NCBI GenBank assembly: GCA_002371375.1
Contig: DFIB01000112.1
Coordinates: 1-6,711, forward strand
Direction of reading: 5' to 3'
DNA length: 6,711 nt
From: Mageeibacillus sp. UBA3708
GTDB lineage: Bacteria > Bacillota > Clostridia > Saccharofermentanales > Saccharofermentanaceae
Below are positions 1 to 6,596 of this stretch, in pieces. The position numbers were made by a program, and so were the translations under genes. The notes under the pieces were generated by a model, which had not been told where the DNA came from, searched no databases, and saw only the letters and a program-made list of their open reading frames with translations. Position 1 is the stretch's first letter, and each line of letters opens with the position of its first letter.

Positions 1-756
1 TTCTCGGGCAGCGGCTCTTTGGATCCTAACGCTGTCCTTTCCGACAATACTTTTATGATTGTGTCGCTTTATTTACTGTGTCTTACCACGGTAGTCGTAT
101 GCCTGTATGTAAAGCTCTTGGAGAAGCGCAAGGTGAGGACTCTCGGTTTTGTGAAGAAGAGGGCGGTCACCCATTACCTGCTTGGTCTCCTAACAGGATT
201 TGCAATGTTCTCGGGAGCTGTTCTGATCTGCCGGCTTACCGGTGCGATAACACTCCATTCCAATTCGAACATCGATTATCTCATGATAGCGGTATATTTC
301 GGAGGATGGATAATCCAGGGCATGGAGGAAGAGGTTGTATGCAGAGGTTTTCTTCTCACATCTTTATCGAGAAGATATTCTGTTGTTGTCGGCGTGATCG
401 TGAATTCTGTTGTTTTCGCTGCGATGCACCTGCTTAATCCCGGCATAGGCGTGCTTCCCTTTATCAACCTTGTGCTGTTTGGAGTGTTTGCATCTCTCCT
501 GTTCGTCAAGACGGGCAATATCTGGTTCTGTTCCGCAGTTCACACTATCTGGAATTGTGTTCAGGGTAATTTCTACGGAATATCCGTCAGCGGCAATTTG
601 CCGATGCCGAGCTTTTTCACATCGAAATTCACGTCAGGACAGGAATTGTTCAACGGCGGTGCATTCGGACTTGAAGGAGGGCTCGGAGTTACTGCGGTTC
701 TGGCGCTGGGATGCGTCATATTGTTCTTTGTTCACGGGCAATCCGATCACCAATGA
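1..756 (+). CDS. CPBP-family intramembrane metalloprotease (CAAX protease / Abi type), 5'-truncated
   Basis: Polytopic membrane protein of the CPBP (Rce1-like, CAAX protease and bacteriocin-processing) family; these cleave substrates within the membrane using a metal site built from conserved Glu and His. Counting from the TTG at 19, the three family motifs are present: EExxxR (E104, E105, R109), FxxxH (F133, H137) and HxxxN (H175, N179). Hydrophobic segments lie near residues 12-32, 50-73, 86-100, 121-139, 143-163 and 222-238. The frame is open to the window edge, and neither the TTG at 19 nor the ATG at 55 has a ribosome site. The gene therefore very probably starts upstream, and at least one N-terminal membrane helix is missing here. 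It reads toward pepT. The family is certain from the motifs; the substrate is unknown (roles in bacteriocin self-immunity or protein maturation occur in the family). The C-terminus may be altered by a frameshift (see 737-883). Confidence 0.9.
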   Translation, partial: FSGSGSLDPNAVLSDNTFMIVSLYLLCLTTVVVCLYVKLLEKRKVRTLGFVKKRAVTHYLLGLLTGFAMFSGAVLICRLTGAITLHSNSNIDYLMIAVYFGGWIIQGMEEEVVCRGFLLTSLSRRYSVVVGVIVNSVVFAAMHLLNPGIGVLPFINLVLFGVFASLLFVKTGNIWFCSAVHTIWNCVQGNFYGISVSGNLPMPSFFTSKFTSGQELFNGGAFGLEGGLGVTAVLALGCVILFFVHGQSDHQ

Positions 757-883
757 GATCAAGCTGAACGGTCCGGTGCATATCTTTGCATCGCACAAAT
801 GGAGACATGAGGGCAATATGGGAACGCATTATCCTTCTGCCGGCCGGTACTCTGTTCATGATTCGATATTTGACCCGCAATAA
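737..883 (+). other. Coding-like frame continuing past the protease stop (possible frameshifted C-terminal tail)
   Basis: The protease frame stops at 754-756, but the +1-shifted frame stays open from before that point to a TAA at 881-883. From GGC at 737 it reads 48 codons beginning GNPITNEIKLNGPVHIF. I count 26 of the 48 ending in G or C, and the peptide is a normal mix of soluble residues. If it belongs to the protease, the gene would end 40 bases before pepT. It has no ribosome site or start of its own, so it would be a displaced tail, a decayed remnant or chance. No clear terminator or promoter is seen in 757-923. Confidence 0.3.
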
Positions 884-923
884 CCTGGAGTTGTTGGGGA
901 ATACCAGAGAGGAGATATGACTT

Positions 924-2138
924 ATGGAAGAAGTAGTAGAGAGATTTCTGAGATATGCGGCGATAGATACGTCGTCTTCTGAGCTGACCGGTAATCATCC
1001 GAGTACGGACTGGCAGAGAGATCTGGCAGAAGTTCTGGTCGATGAACTCAGGGCGGCCGGGATACCAGATGAAGACATATTCTACGATGTGGAACATTGT
1101 TACATTTACAGCAAAATAAGGGGCCGCGGGGATCTTCCGGCAATCGGATTCATATCGCATATGGATACATCTCCCGAGACATCAGGCACCTGTGTCAAGC
1201 CTCAGATCTTCGAGAATTATGACGGAAAAGACATTGTCCTTGGTCAAGGTAAGGTGCTGTCACCCTCGGACTTCCCGGAACTGCTTCAGTATGCTGGTCA
1301 GACTGTGATCACCGCATCAGGCGACACACTTCTGGGTTCAGATGACAAGGCCGGCATAGCGGAGATAATGACGATGGCTTCATACGTCGTAAGCCATCCT
1401 GAACTGGAACATGGCGATATTTGTATTGCATTTACGCCTGACGAAGAGATCGGCGAGGGAACTATGTACTTTGATATCGAACGGTTCGGAGCCGATTTTG
1501 CATATACGGTGGATGGCGGAGTGATAGGGGAGCTCTCTTATGAGAACTTCAATGCCGCATCAGCCACGATTACCGTTGAAGGCCGCAATGTGCATCCCGG
1601 AGAAGCTTATGGCAAGATGATCAATTCACAGCGCCTTGCCATGGAGATAGACGGATCGCTGCCTTCTGATGCAAGACCTGAGGTTACGTGCGATTATGAA
1701 GGTTTTTTCCATTTGACCGATATGAGAGGCAGCTGCGACAGTACTGTGATGAAATATCTGATAAGGGATCATTCGCGCGAGTTATTTGAAGACAAGAAGA
1801 AGCTCCTGAGAGATGTCTGCGCTCGCGTGGAAGGTACCCATCCCGGTTCGCATGTCAGCATCGATATTACTGATTCATACTACAACATGCGCGAGGTGAT
1901 CGTCCCGGATAATATGTATATAGTCAACAGATGCGTTGCCGCGATGGAGAGGGCCATGATAAACCCTCTGATCCGTCCCATCCGCGGCGGCACAGACGGC
2001 GCGATGCTGTCATTCAAGGGATTGCCCTGCCCGAACATCTGTGCCGGCGGCCATAATTTCCACGGCATCTACGAATTCGTTACTGCCGAGAGCATGATAA
2101 AGATCGCAAATCTTCTCATTGAACTGGTTAAACCGTAA
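924..2138 (+). CDS. pepT: Peptidase T (tripeptide aminopeptidase), M20B zinc peptidase
   Basis: Cytoplasmic dizinc aminopeptidase that removes the N-terminal residue from tripeptides in the last steps of peptide use. The 404 residues match the usual PepT length of about 410. Expected metal-site residues are all present: H79 and D81 (HMDTSP), bridging D141 in GSDDKAG, catalytic E174 with ligand E175 (PDEEIGEG), D197 (TVDGG) and the C-terminal H380 (GGHNFHG). H224 of the NVHPG motif and R354 of RGGTDGA also match the family's substrate-binding positions. Residues from about 208 to 320 are the inserted dimerisation domain of M20 enzymes. The ATG at 924 is preceded by AGAGAGGAG (906-914) with 9 bases between, a strong site that fixes the start. 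The GH16 gene follows after 51 bases with no evident terminator, so co-transcription is possible though functionally loose. The gene looks intact and the product assignment is secure. Confidence 0.96.
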   Translation: MEEVVERFLRYAAIDTSSSELTGNHPSTDWQRDLAEVLVDELRAAGIPDEDIFYDVEHCYIYSKIRGRGDLPAIGFISHMDTSPETSGTCVKPQIFENYDGKDIVLGQGKVLSPSDFPELLQYAGQTVITASGDTLLGSDDKAGIAEIMTMASYVVSHPELEHGDICIAFTPDEEIGEGTMYFDIERFGADFAYTVDGGVIGELSYENFNAASATITVEGRNVHPGEAYGKMINSQRLAMEIDGSLPSDARPEVTCDYEGFFHLTDMRGSCDSTVMKYLIRDHSRELFEDKKKLLRDVCARVEGTHPGSHVSIDITDSYYNMREVIVPDNMYIVNRCVAAMERAMINPLIRPIRGGTDGAMLSFKGLPCPNICAGGHNFHGIYEFVTAESMIKIANLLIELVKP

Positions 2139-2189
2139 TACCGCTCCTCTTATGTGTTAAAATAATCTTAAGCCTACCGGAGGTATCCT

Positions 2190-3173
2190 ATGAACAAGAG
2201 AATAATTGCACTGGTATTATTATCTTCATTCCTGCTGTCCGCATGCGCCAACGGCGGTGAGCAGACGACAGTTGGTACAGCCCCGTCATCGACAGAGACT
2301 GTGCCTACAGAGACAACTGAGACATCAGATACTTCGGAGATGCCGGAGACGACTGAAGAAGCGACAACGGCAACAACTACGGAGATGCCGACTGTGCCTT
2401 TCGAGTCAGTTGAACAGCCCAAAGATGCAGTACCGCCGGAAGGATATCATTTCGTATGGGGTGATGAGTTCGACGGCAAGGAGCTGAATACGGAGATATG
2501 GAACCGTGAGCGTCATGAAAAGGGCTGGGTCAATCATGAGCTTCAGGAATATAAGCTCGACGAGGAGTATGCTTACGTCAAGGACGGTAATCTTATCATC
2601 CAGCCGACCAAGGTCGTTGATGATAACGGTGAGGTCAAGTATTATTCCGGAAGAGTCAATACATGCGATAAATTTACGGTCAAATACGGAAGGATCGAAG
2701 CCAGAATCAAGACCCCGGAGGGAGTCGGATTCCTGCCTGCATTCTGGATGCTCCCGAACAGGGGAAGATGGCCGATCGGCGGCGAGATCGATATCATGGA
2801 AATCGTCGGCGGACAGGAGGATACGGTCCACAGCACACTTCATTACGGCAATCCCCACGCAATGGGGCAGGGCTCACAGAAGATGGATGTACAGCTGTCC
2901 AAGGATTATCACATCTATGCATGTGAATGGGATCCGGAAGAGATCAGATTCTACATTGACGGCGTACTGTATCACACCGAGACAGAATGGTATTCAGCTG
3001 CGGCAGAGACATTGAAGTACGATTATCCGGCACCTTTCAACAAGCCGTTCTATATCATATTCAACGTAGCAGTAGGCGGTGACTGGCCGGGCGACCCTGA
3101 CGAGAACACCAAGTTCGACAAGAAGGCCCAGATGAGAGTCGACTGGGTGAGAGTGTACCAGAAGGATCAGTAA
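2190..3173 (+). CDS. GH16 endo-beta-glucanase lipoprotein (laminarinase-like)
   Basis: Secreted, lipid-anchored glycoside hydrolase of family 16 that hydrolyses internal beta-glucan linkages with retention. The ATG follows GGAGG (2179-2183) by 6 bases. Residues 1-18 form a lipoprotein signal peptide ending in the lipobox LSAC, so C19 would be acylated. A Thr/Glu/Ser-rich linker (about 22-72) lifts the catalytic domain off the membrane. The GH16 domain spans about 85-325. Its active site GEIDIMEIVG carries the nucleophile E199, D201 and acid/base E204. This ExDxxE form, with the extra residue, is typical of laminarinase-type (endo-1,3-beta-glucanase) members rather than ExDxE lichenases. Other family marks are FWMLP (185-189), HSTLHYG (214-220) and FNVAVGGDWPG (291-301). 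No carbohydrate-binding module is present. Exact specificity (1,3 versus mixed 1,3-1,4 glucan) is inferred from the motif only. It lies 51 bases behind pepT and converges on prfC. Confidence 0.94.
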   Translation: MNKRIIALVLLSSFLLSACANGGEQTTVGTAPSSTETVPTETTETSDTSEMPETTEEATTATTTEMPTVPFESVEQPKDAVPPEGYHFVWGDEFDGKELNTEIWNRERHEKGWVNHELQEYKLDEEYAYVKDGNLIIQPTKVVDDNGEVKYYSGRVNTCDKFTVKYGRIEARIKTPEGVGFLPAFWMLPNRGRWPIGGEIDIMEIVGGQEDTVHSTLHYGNPHAMGQGSQKMDVQLSKDYHIYACEWDPEEIRFYIDGVLYHTETEWYSAAAETLKYDYPAPFNKPFYIIFNVAVGGDWPGDPDENTKFDKKAQMRVDWVRVYQKDQ

Positions 3174-3292
3174 GGGAAGCTCAAAGCCGCTTTCCCGGAA
3201 CTCAGTCGCACTTCGCGGGGATAAGTGAGTGCAATACTCTTTGCGTGCATGCCCGCTCGTGCTCAAAGAAGTTCCGGGGCAGGTCTTTGAGC
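3174..3292 (+). other. Structured 3' flank of the GH16 gene with two competing folds
   Basis: Immediately after the stop codon, GGGAAGC (3174-3180) can pair with GCTTTCCC (3189-3196, one bulged A), and GCTCAAAGA (3261-3269) pairs perfectly with TCTTTGAGC (3284-3292). The same bases allow a different nested fold: GCTCAAAG (3179-3186) with CTTTGAGC (3285-3292), enclosing CCCGGAACT (3194-3202) with AGTTCCGGG (3270-3278). The two folds exclude each other. None of the hairpins is followed by a T-run, so it is not a canonical intrinsic terminator. It may be an mRNA 3' structure, a small RNA or a decayed repeat; no known RNA family is recognised. Confidence 0.4.
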
Positions 3293-3294
3293 TG

Positions 3295-3313
3295 TCACGG
3301 AATGATTCTGTGA
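3295..3313. repeat. 19-base imperfect palindrome
   Basis: TCACGGAATGATTCTGTGA is symmetric about its centre (3304) apart from one G/T position, so it could be a hairpin (8 pairs including one G-U, loop TGA) or a dimeric protein site. It lies in non-coding sequence with no gene start nearby, so an operator role is not supported by position. Confidence 0.35.
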
Positions 3314-3380
3314 ATAATGTAATCTGCTGGCTTGATGATCGGTGGCTAGAACGACAGATGACAGCAGGGTTGAGGATAAT

Positions 3381-3507
3381 GTTTCCGCAAGAATTTAAGA
3401 TTTTTCCGCAGAAATTGCGGAAAGATTCCTGATTTTTGCGGAATCCGCAGAAATTGATCTCTTCTTCCGCAGTTTATGCGGAAGGATTGCCGTTTTTCTG
3501 CGGAAAC
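3381..3507. repeat. Tandem duplicated palindromic unit built from eight TTCCGCA/TGCGGAA heptamers
   Basis: Forward heptamers TTCCGCA start at 3383, 3404, 3443 (as ATCCGCA) and 3465. Complementary TGCGGAA copies start at 3416, 3437, 3477 and 3499. The order is F-F-R-R, F-F-R-R, giving two units (3383-3443 and 3443-3505) that are recognisably homologous, share base 3443, and have matching spacings (21-12-21 and 22-12-22). Each unit folds as a two-step hairpin. The inner stems have 8 pairs and 5-base loops (3403-3410/3416-3423 and 3464-3471/3477-3484), with outer heptamer pairs at 3383-3389/3437-3443 and 3444-3449/3499-3504. Alternatively GTTTCCGCA (3381-3389) pairs with TGCGGAAAC (3499-3507) around the whole block. 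The identity is unknown: a REP/MITE-like intergenic element, a multi-site protein target, or a bidirectional structure between convergent genes. Confidence 0.8.
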
Positions 3508-3695
3508 GCTGATCTCGCCGTTGCGGTCAGACTGATGTGTCTTCGGTCAGTATCGGTTACCTATGGCTAATATAAATCCTGTTTTTACCCTGCCGGCGTG
3601 GTTCCGGAAACTTCCCCATTCTGCTTAACAAAAGTGTTTGTTTTTATAGAAAATAGGGAAAAATCTTAAAATCTTACGGAAACAGGGCATTGAGC
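3508..3695. other. Non-coding remainder of the convergent intergenic region
   Basis: No gene is supported here. CGGTCAG occurs twice (3524-3530, 3544-3550), and the sequence turns AT-rich from about 3625. An A/T-only-stem hairpin, AACAAA then AGTG then TTTGTT, sits near 3628-3643 and is followed by T residues on the + strand. It is too weak to call a terminator. On the - strand, where prfC transcription arrives, I see no GC-rich stem with a following T-run. Confidence 0.5.
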
Positions 3696-5312
3696 TTATT
3701 TTGTATGGATATCCTCGAACCTCAGCTTCATTGCTTCGTTATGGTCGATCGCCCACTGGACAGCCCACTCTGACTCGAACAGAACGACGGGTTCGTCGTC
3801 GCGGTCCAGAACAAGGCACGATGTGGATGTCAGAGTCATCTTGTGAGGGTCGAATTCGGCTCCCTCCGCATCACTCTTGACCCAGCGGGCAAGGCGGTAG
3901 TTGAGAGGGGTTCTTAGGATATCAACGCCGTATTCACCTTTGAGACGGTATTCGAGAACGTCGAACTGGAGCACTCCGACGACGCCCATGATGTATGTCT
4001 CGGTACCGATGTCGGGCTGCTTATAGAGCTGGACGGCACCTTCCTGGGAGAGCTGTTCGATTCCCTTGAGGAACTGCTTGCGCTTCATTGAATCCTTGGG
4101 TGCAACTCTGGCAAAATTCTCAGGCGGGAATACCGGGATCGGATCGAATTCGAATTTCCTGTTTGATGAGATCAACGTATCTCCGATCCTGAAGTGACCG
4201 GGGTCAAATATACCGATTATATCTCCGGCGTAAGCGTCTTCTACGATGTTGCGGTCCTGTGCCATGAACTGCTGTGGCTGGGCAAGTGTTATCTTCTTGC
4301 CAATCCTCAGATGGTTAACTGTCATGTTCTTCTCGTACCTGCCTGAGCAGATGCGCAGGAATGCCATACGGTCGCGGTGGTTGGGATCCATGTTAGCCTG
4401 GATCTTGAAGACAAATCCGGAGAACATGTCATCCGTCGGCTCGACAAAACCGTCGCTTGTATGATACGGCTGAGGCATCGGACTCATATCAAGGAAGTGC
4501 TTGAGAAATGTCTCGACACCGAAGTTGGTGATCGCCGACCCGAAGAAAACGGGTGTAAGAAGACCTTTGTCAACCTTCTCCTTATCGAATTCGTCACCGG
4601 CCATATCAAGGAGCTCTATATCGTTCTGGAGAGTATCGTAATGGTCGGGGGATATCATTTCGGCAAGCTTGGGATCGTCAATGCCGGCGACCTGCTGCGT
4701 TACCATTGATGCGCCGTGGTCCTGGTTGGATTTGTCGAAAAAGAGTACCTTGCCGGTCTCTCTCTCATAAACACCCTCAAAATCGCCGTCCGTTCCGATC
4801 GGCCAGTTGATAGGGCACGACCTGATGCCGAGGACCTTCTCGAGCTCGTCGATGAGATCGAACGGATTCTTGGCAGCTCTGTCCATCTTATTGATGAATG
4901 TGAATATCGGTATTCCTCTCTTGCGGCACACAGCGAAAAGCTTGATCGTCTGCGCCTCGACACCTTTGGCTCCGTCGAGGAGCATCACCGCCGCATCGGC
5001 AGCGCAGAGTGTACGGTACGTGTCCTCGGAGAAGTCCTGGTGGCCGGGTGTGTCAAGGATGTTGATGCAGTAACCGTCGTAGTTGAACTGCATTACTGAT
5101 GAAGTAACTGAGATACCACGCTTTTTCTCGATCTCCATCCAGTCGGAGGTGGCGTGGCGTGCTGCCTTACGCGCCTTGACGGAACCGGCCATATGAATTG
5201 CGCCTCCGTAGAGGAGCAGCTTCTCGGTCATTGTTGTCTTACCTGCGTCAGGGTGCGAGATTATCGCGAACGTTCTTCTTCTCTGTATCTCTTCGGTCGT
5301 TGTAAGTGCCAT
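3696..5312 (-). CDS. prfC: Peptide chain release factor 3 (RF3)
   Basis: Translational GTPase of the ribosome that releases RF1 or RF2 after peptide hydrolysis so termination factors recycle. From the ATG at 5312 the protein has 538 residues, close to the roughly 530 of the family. GTPase motifs in order: G1 SHPDAGKTT (19-27), G2 RGISVT (65-70), G3 DTPGHQDF (87-94), G4 NKMD (141-144) and G5 GSA (258-260). Domain II (about 295-380) and the RF3-specific C-terminal domain (about 395-530) follow, with nothing missing. The frame extends 14 codons upstream to an ATG at 5354, but I chose 5312 because AAGGAAA (5318-5324) sits 5 bases before it and the conserved RF3 N-terminus begins there. The upstream ATG also lies inside the -10 element. 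The gene is monocistronic in this view, converges on the GH16 gene across 522 bases, and diverges from the downstream lipoprotein gene. EF-G and TetM-type proteins were considered, but the SHPDAGKTT start and length are RF3-specific. Confidence 0.97.
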   Translation of the reverse strand: MALTTTEEIQRRRTFAIISHPDAGKTTMTEKLLLYGGAIHMAGSVKARKAARHATSDWMEIEKKRGISVTSSVMQFNYDGYCINILDTPGHQDFSEDTYRTLCAADAAVMLLDGAKGVEAQTIKLFAVCRKRGIPIFTFINKMDRAAKNPFDLIDELEKVLGIRSCPINWPIGTDGDFEGVYERETGKVLFFDKSNQDHGASMVTQQVAGIDDPKLAEMISPDHYDTLQNDIELLDMAGDEFDKEKVDKGLLTPVFFGSAITNFGVETFLKHFLDMSPMPQPYHTSDGFVEPTDDMFSGFVFKIQANMDPNHRDRMAFLRICSGRYEKNMTVNHLRIGKKITLAQPQQFMAQDRNIVEDAYAGDIIGIFDPGHFRIGDTLISSNRKFEFDPIPVFPPENFARVAPKDSMKRKQFLKGIEQLSQEGAVQLYKQPDIGTETYIMGVVGVLQFDVLEYRLKGEYGVDILRTPLNYRLARWVKSDAEGAEFDPHKMTLTSTSCLVLDRDDEPVVLFESEWAVQWAIDHNEAMKLRFEDIHTK

Positions 5313-5317
5313 GTTGA

Positions 5318-5324
5318 TTTCCTT
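5318..5324 (-). promoter_or_regulatory. Ribosome binding site that sets the prfC start
   Basis: AAGGAAA on the - strand, 5 bases (7 from core AAGGA) before the ATG at 5312. No comparable site precedes the upstream in-frame ATG at 5354. Confidence 0.8.
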
Positions 5325-5325
5325 G

Positions 5326-5355
5326 TTGAATGTATTATTATTGCAGTGGTACATT
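5326..5355 (+). promoter_or_regulatory. Candidate promoter for the 5388 lipoprotein gene
   Basis: TTGAAT (5326-5331) and TACATT (5350-5355) are separated by 18 bases, a moderate match to a housekeeping promoter. It would start transcription near 5362, just ahead of the ribosome site at 5375. The -10 overlaps the prfC -10 on the other strand. Consensus match only. Confidence 0.35.
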
Positions 5356-5361
5356 ATATCA
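5353..5361 (-). promoter_or_regulatory. Extended -10 promoter element for prfC
   Basis: The - strand reads TGATATAAT, a perfect TATAAT (5358 down to 5353) preceded by the TGn extension that can replace a -35 box. No good -35 is found at 16-18 bases. Transcription would start near 5346, leaving a leader of about 34 bases that contains the prfC ribosome site. Confidence 0.6.
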
Positions 5362-5374
5362 TATATGACAAGAT

Positions 5375-5381
5375 GAGGGAG
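5375..5381 (+). promoter_or_regulatory. Ribosome binding site that sets the lipoprotein start
   Basis: GAGGGAG lies 6 bases before the ATG at 5388. The ATG at 5373 has only a weak site before it, and the ATG at 5382 is too close to this one. Confidence 0.75.
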
Positions 5382-5387
5382 ATGTTT

Positions 5388-6596
5388 ATGTCAATAAGGC
5401 GGGGGTGTGCTTCGGTACTTTGCTTTGTAATATTTGCAGTGGCCGTTACGGGCTGTTTTCTGACCGGGAAGAATCCGCTGTCGAGCGATAGCGTGTTTGA
5501 GAAGTGTGCCGAATACGACGCCGAAGAATATGAGTCGCTGGATGACATAAAAGCCGAACTCGAGAATGACAGGGCCCTGCTGGCCGGAATGTATATAAAG
5601 CTCGAGGGCGAGAATATCAAAAAAGGGCTTACCAACGATAAGATAGGTGATGTCCTCGCAGATGCGCAGGAGGAGATCCTGCAGCATATGTACTCCAAGA
5701 TGATCACTCAGGCAACGATGCTGATCCAGGCCGAGACCGCGAAGGACGGCGGAGTGTGCAAGATGGTGGCGGTAGCGGCTGATTTTGAAGACGATCAGAA
5801 TGCATCAAAGTACTATAAGGCGTTTATCAGATATCTCGGCGAGACATATGATGAGTCAAGCAAAGATAACGACGACGAATACAGCATTTATACCGTTAAG
5901 GAGTTCAAGGGACAGAGAGCGTTCAGCGAGCGCGTTTACATGAAGGCAAATCATGTGCTGATCGTCGCGGGATATGAGTACAAGAACAATTCAGTGACTG
6001 ACAGGATGAAGTCTTTCTGCGGACTCGTCGGTGTCGAAGCTCCGGACATCAGCTCCTATGACTGCACGAGCAAGGAGAACATGGACCGAATCGGAGAGCT
6101 TGCCGCGTTCTACAATGCCGGAGAACTGAAGAAAAGAGACTTTGAGAATAAGTTGTCGCAGGACGGGGCGATGTGCGATTATGCCACCCTGCCCCACCCC
6201 GAAATGATAATTAGCCAGATGACAGGCTTCAACTTCGATGACAAGACTGTCACATCATGCAGATGCCTGATAAACCGGGAGGAAAAAGATGATGTAATGT
6301 GCGGCTTCGGTGTGTTCGAGATCCAGTCAGATTCAGTCCCGAACTCAGTCCTGCTCTATGATTCGTTCTGCGAATATGTCAAGACTTCCTTCCCCGACGC
6401 AGACAGGACTTCGGAAGATTCAAAGGACGGGATGAGATTCTTCTTCTCGGAGATAAGCACCCGGGACTCTGCTCAGGAATTTGCGGTATATTCCGATAAC
6501 GACAAGGTCTACATCATCAGCATATTTGCAAAGGACAATCTCAGTGTCTCCGGATACCACTATGACGTTATCAATGCCATGGAGTTACCGATGTGA
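5388..6596 (+). CDS. Lipoprotein of unknown function with two similar halves
   Basis: I do not recognise a family. The start at 5388 is set by GAGGGAG 6 bases upstream and gives 402 residues beginning MSIRRGCASV. A short basic stretch, a hydrophobic core (about 7-21) and the lipobox VTGC predict lipidation at C23 and an outward-facing mature protein of 380 residues. The first mature part (about 35-115) is acidic and helix-prone. Two regions look related: about 123-213 and 303-397 each run from a beta-like hydrophobic strand through an N-S/N-A..Y..F..Y segment and an Asp/Glu/Ser-rich stretch, then a VY...N.KV or VY...NHV strand pair. Nine cysteines follow the lipobox (40, 124, 211, 226, 263, 291, 293, 305, 328), unusually many for an exported protein. 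There are no enzyme motifs. It diverges from prfC and has no partner gene in view. A substrate-binding or envelope-associated structural role is possible but not shown. Confidence 0.88.
   Translation: MSIRRGCASVLCFVIFAVAVTGCFLTGKNPLSSDSVFEKCAEYDAEEYESLDDIKAELENDRALLAGMYIKLEGENIKKGLTNDKIGDVLADAQEEILQHMYSKMITQATMLIQAETAKDGGVCKMVAVAADFEDDQNASKYYKAFIRYLGETYDESSKDNDDEYSIYTVKEFKGQRAFSERVYMKANHVLIVAGYEYKNNSVTDRMKSFCGLVGVEAPDISSYDCTSKENMDRIGELAAFYNAGELKKRDFENKLSQDGAMCDYATLPHPEMIISQMTGFNFDDKTVTSCRCLINREEKDDVMCGFGVFEIQSDSVPNSVLLYDSFCEYVKTSFPDADRTSEDSKDGMRFFFSEISTRDSAQEFAVYSDNDKVYIISIFAKDNLSVSGYHYDVINAMELPM

Noticed and set aside
870..898. pepT promoter using TTGACC at 870-875
   Set aside because: No acceptable -10 hexamer lies 16-18 bases downstream.
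2174..2422. - strand 82-codon frame rich in Val and Ser
   Set aside because: It is the antisense image of the Thr/Glu-rich linker codons of the GH16 gene.
3174..3196. Rho-independent terminator of the GH16 gene
   Set aside because: The stem is short with a bulge and is followed by GGAACTCAG, not a T-run.
3229..3432. 67-codon + strand open frame in the intergenic region
   Set aside because: GTG start without ribosome site, no recognisable family, and it runs through the inverted repeats and the heptamer array; likely chance.
3383..3505. CRISPR array
   Set aside because: The repeats are 7 bases in alternating orientation with 5-15 base gaps, not identical long repeats with unique spacers, and no cas genes are present.
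4716..5099. + strand 127-codon frame opposite prfC
   Set aside because: Antisense shadow of the conserved GTPase domain, with no ribosome site or family match.
5313..5354. Longer prfC with 14 extra N-terminal codons
   Set aside because: The ATG at 5354 has no ribosome site and overlaps the TATAAT element, while the ATG at 5312 has a good site and begins the conserved RF3 N-terminus.
5154..5387. Upstream extension of the lipoprotein frame by 78 codons
   Set aside because: It lies antisense to prfC, would bury the signal peptide and lipobox inside the protein, and the ATG at 5388 has its own ribosome site.
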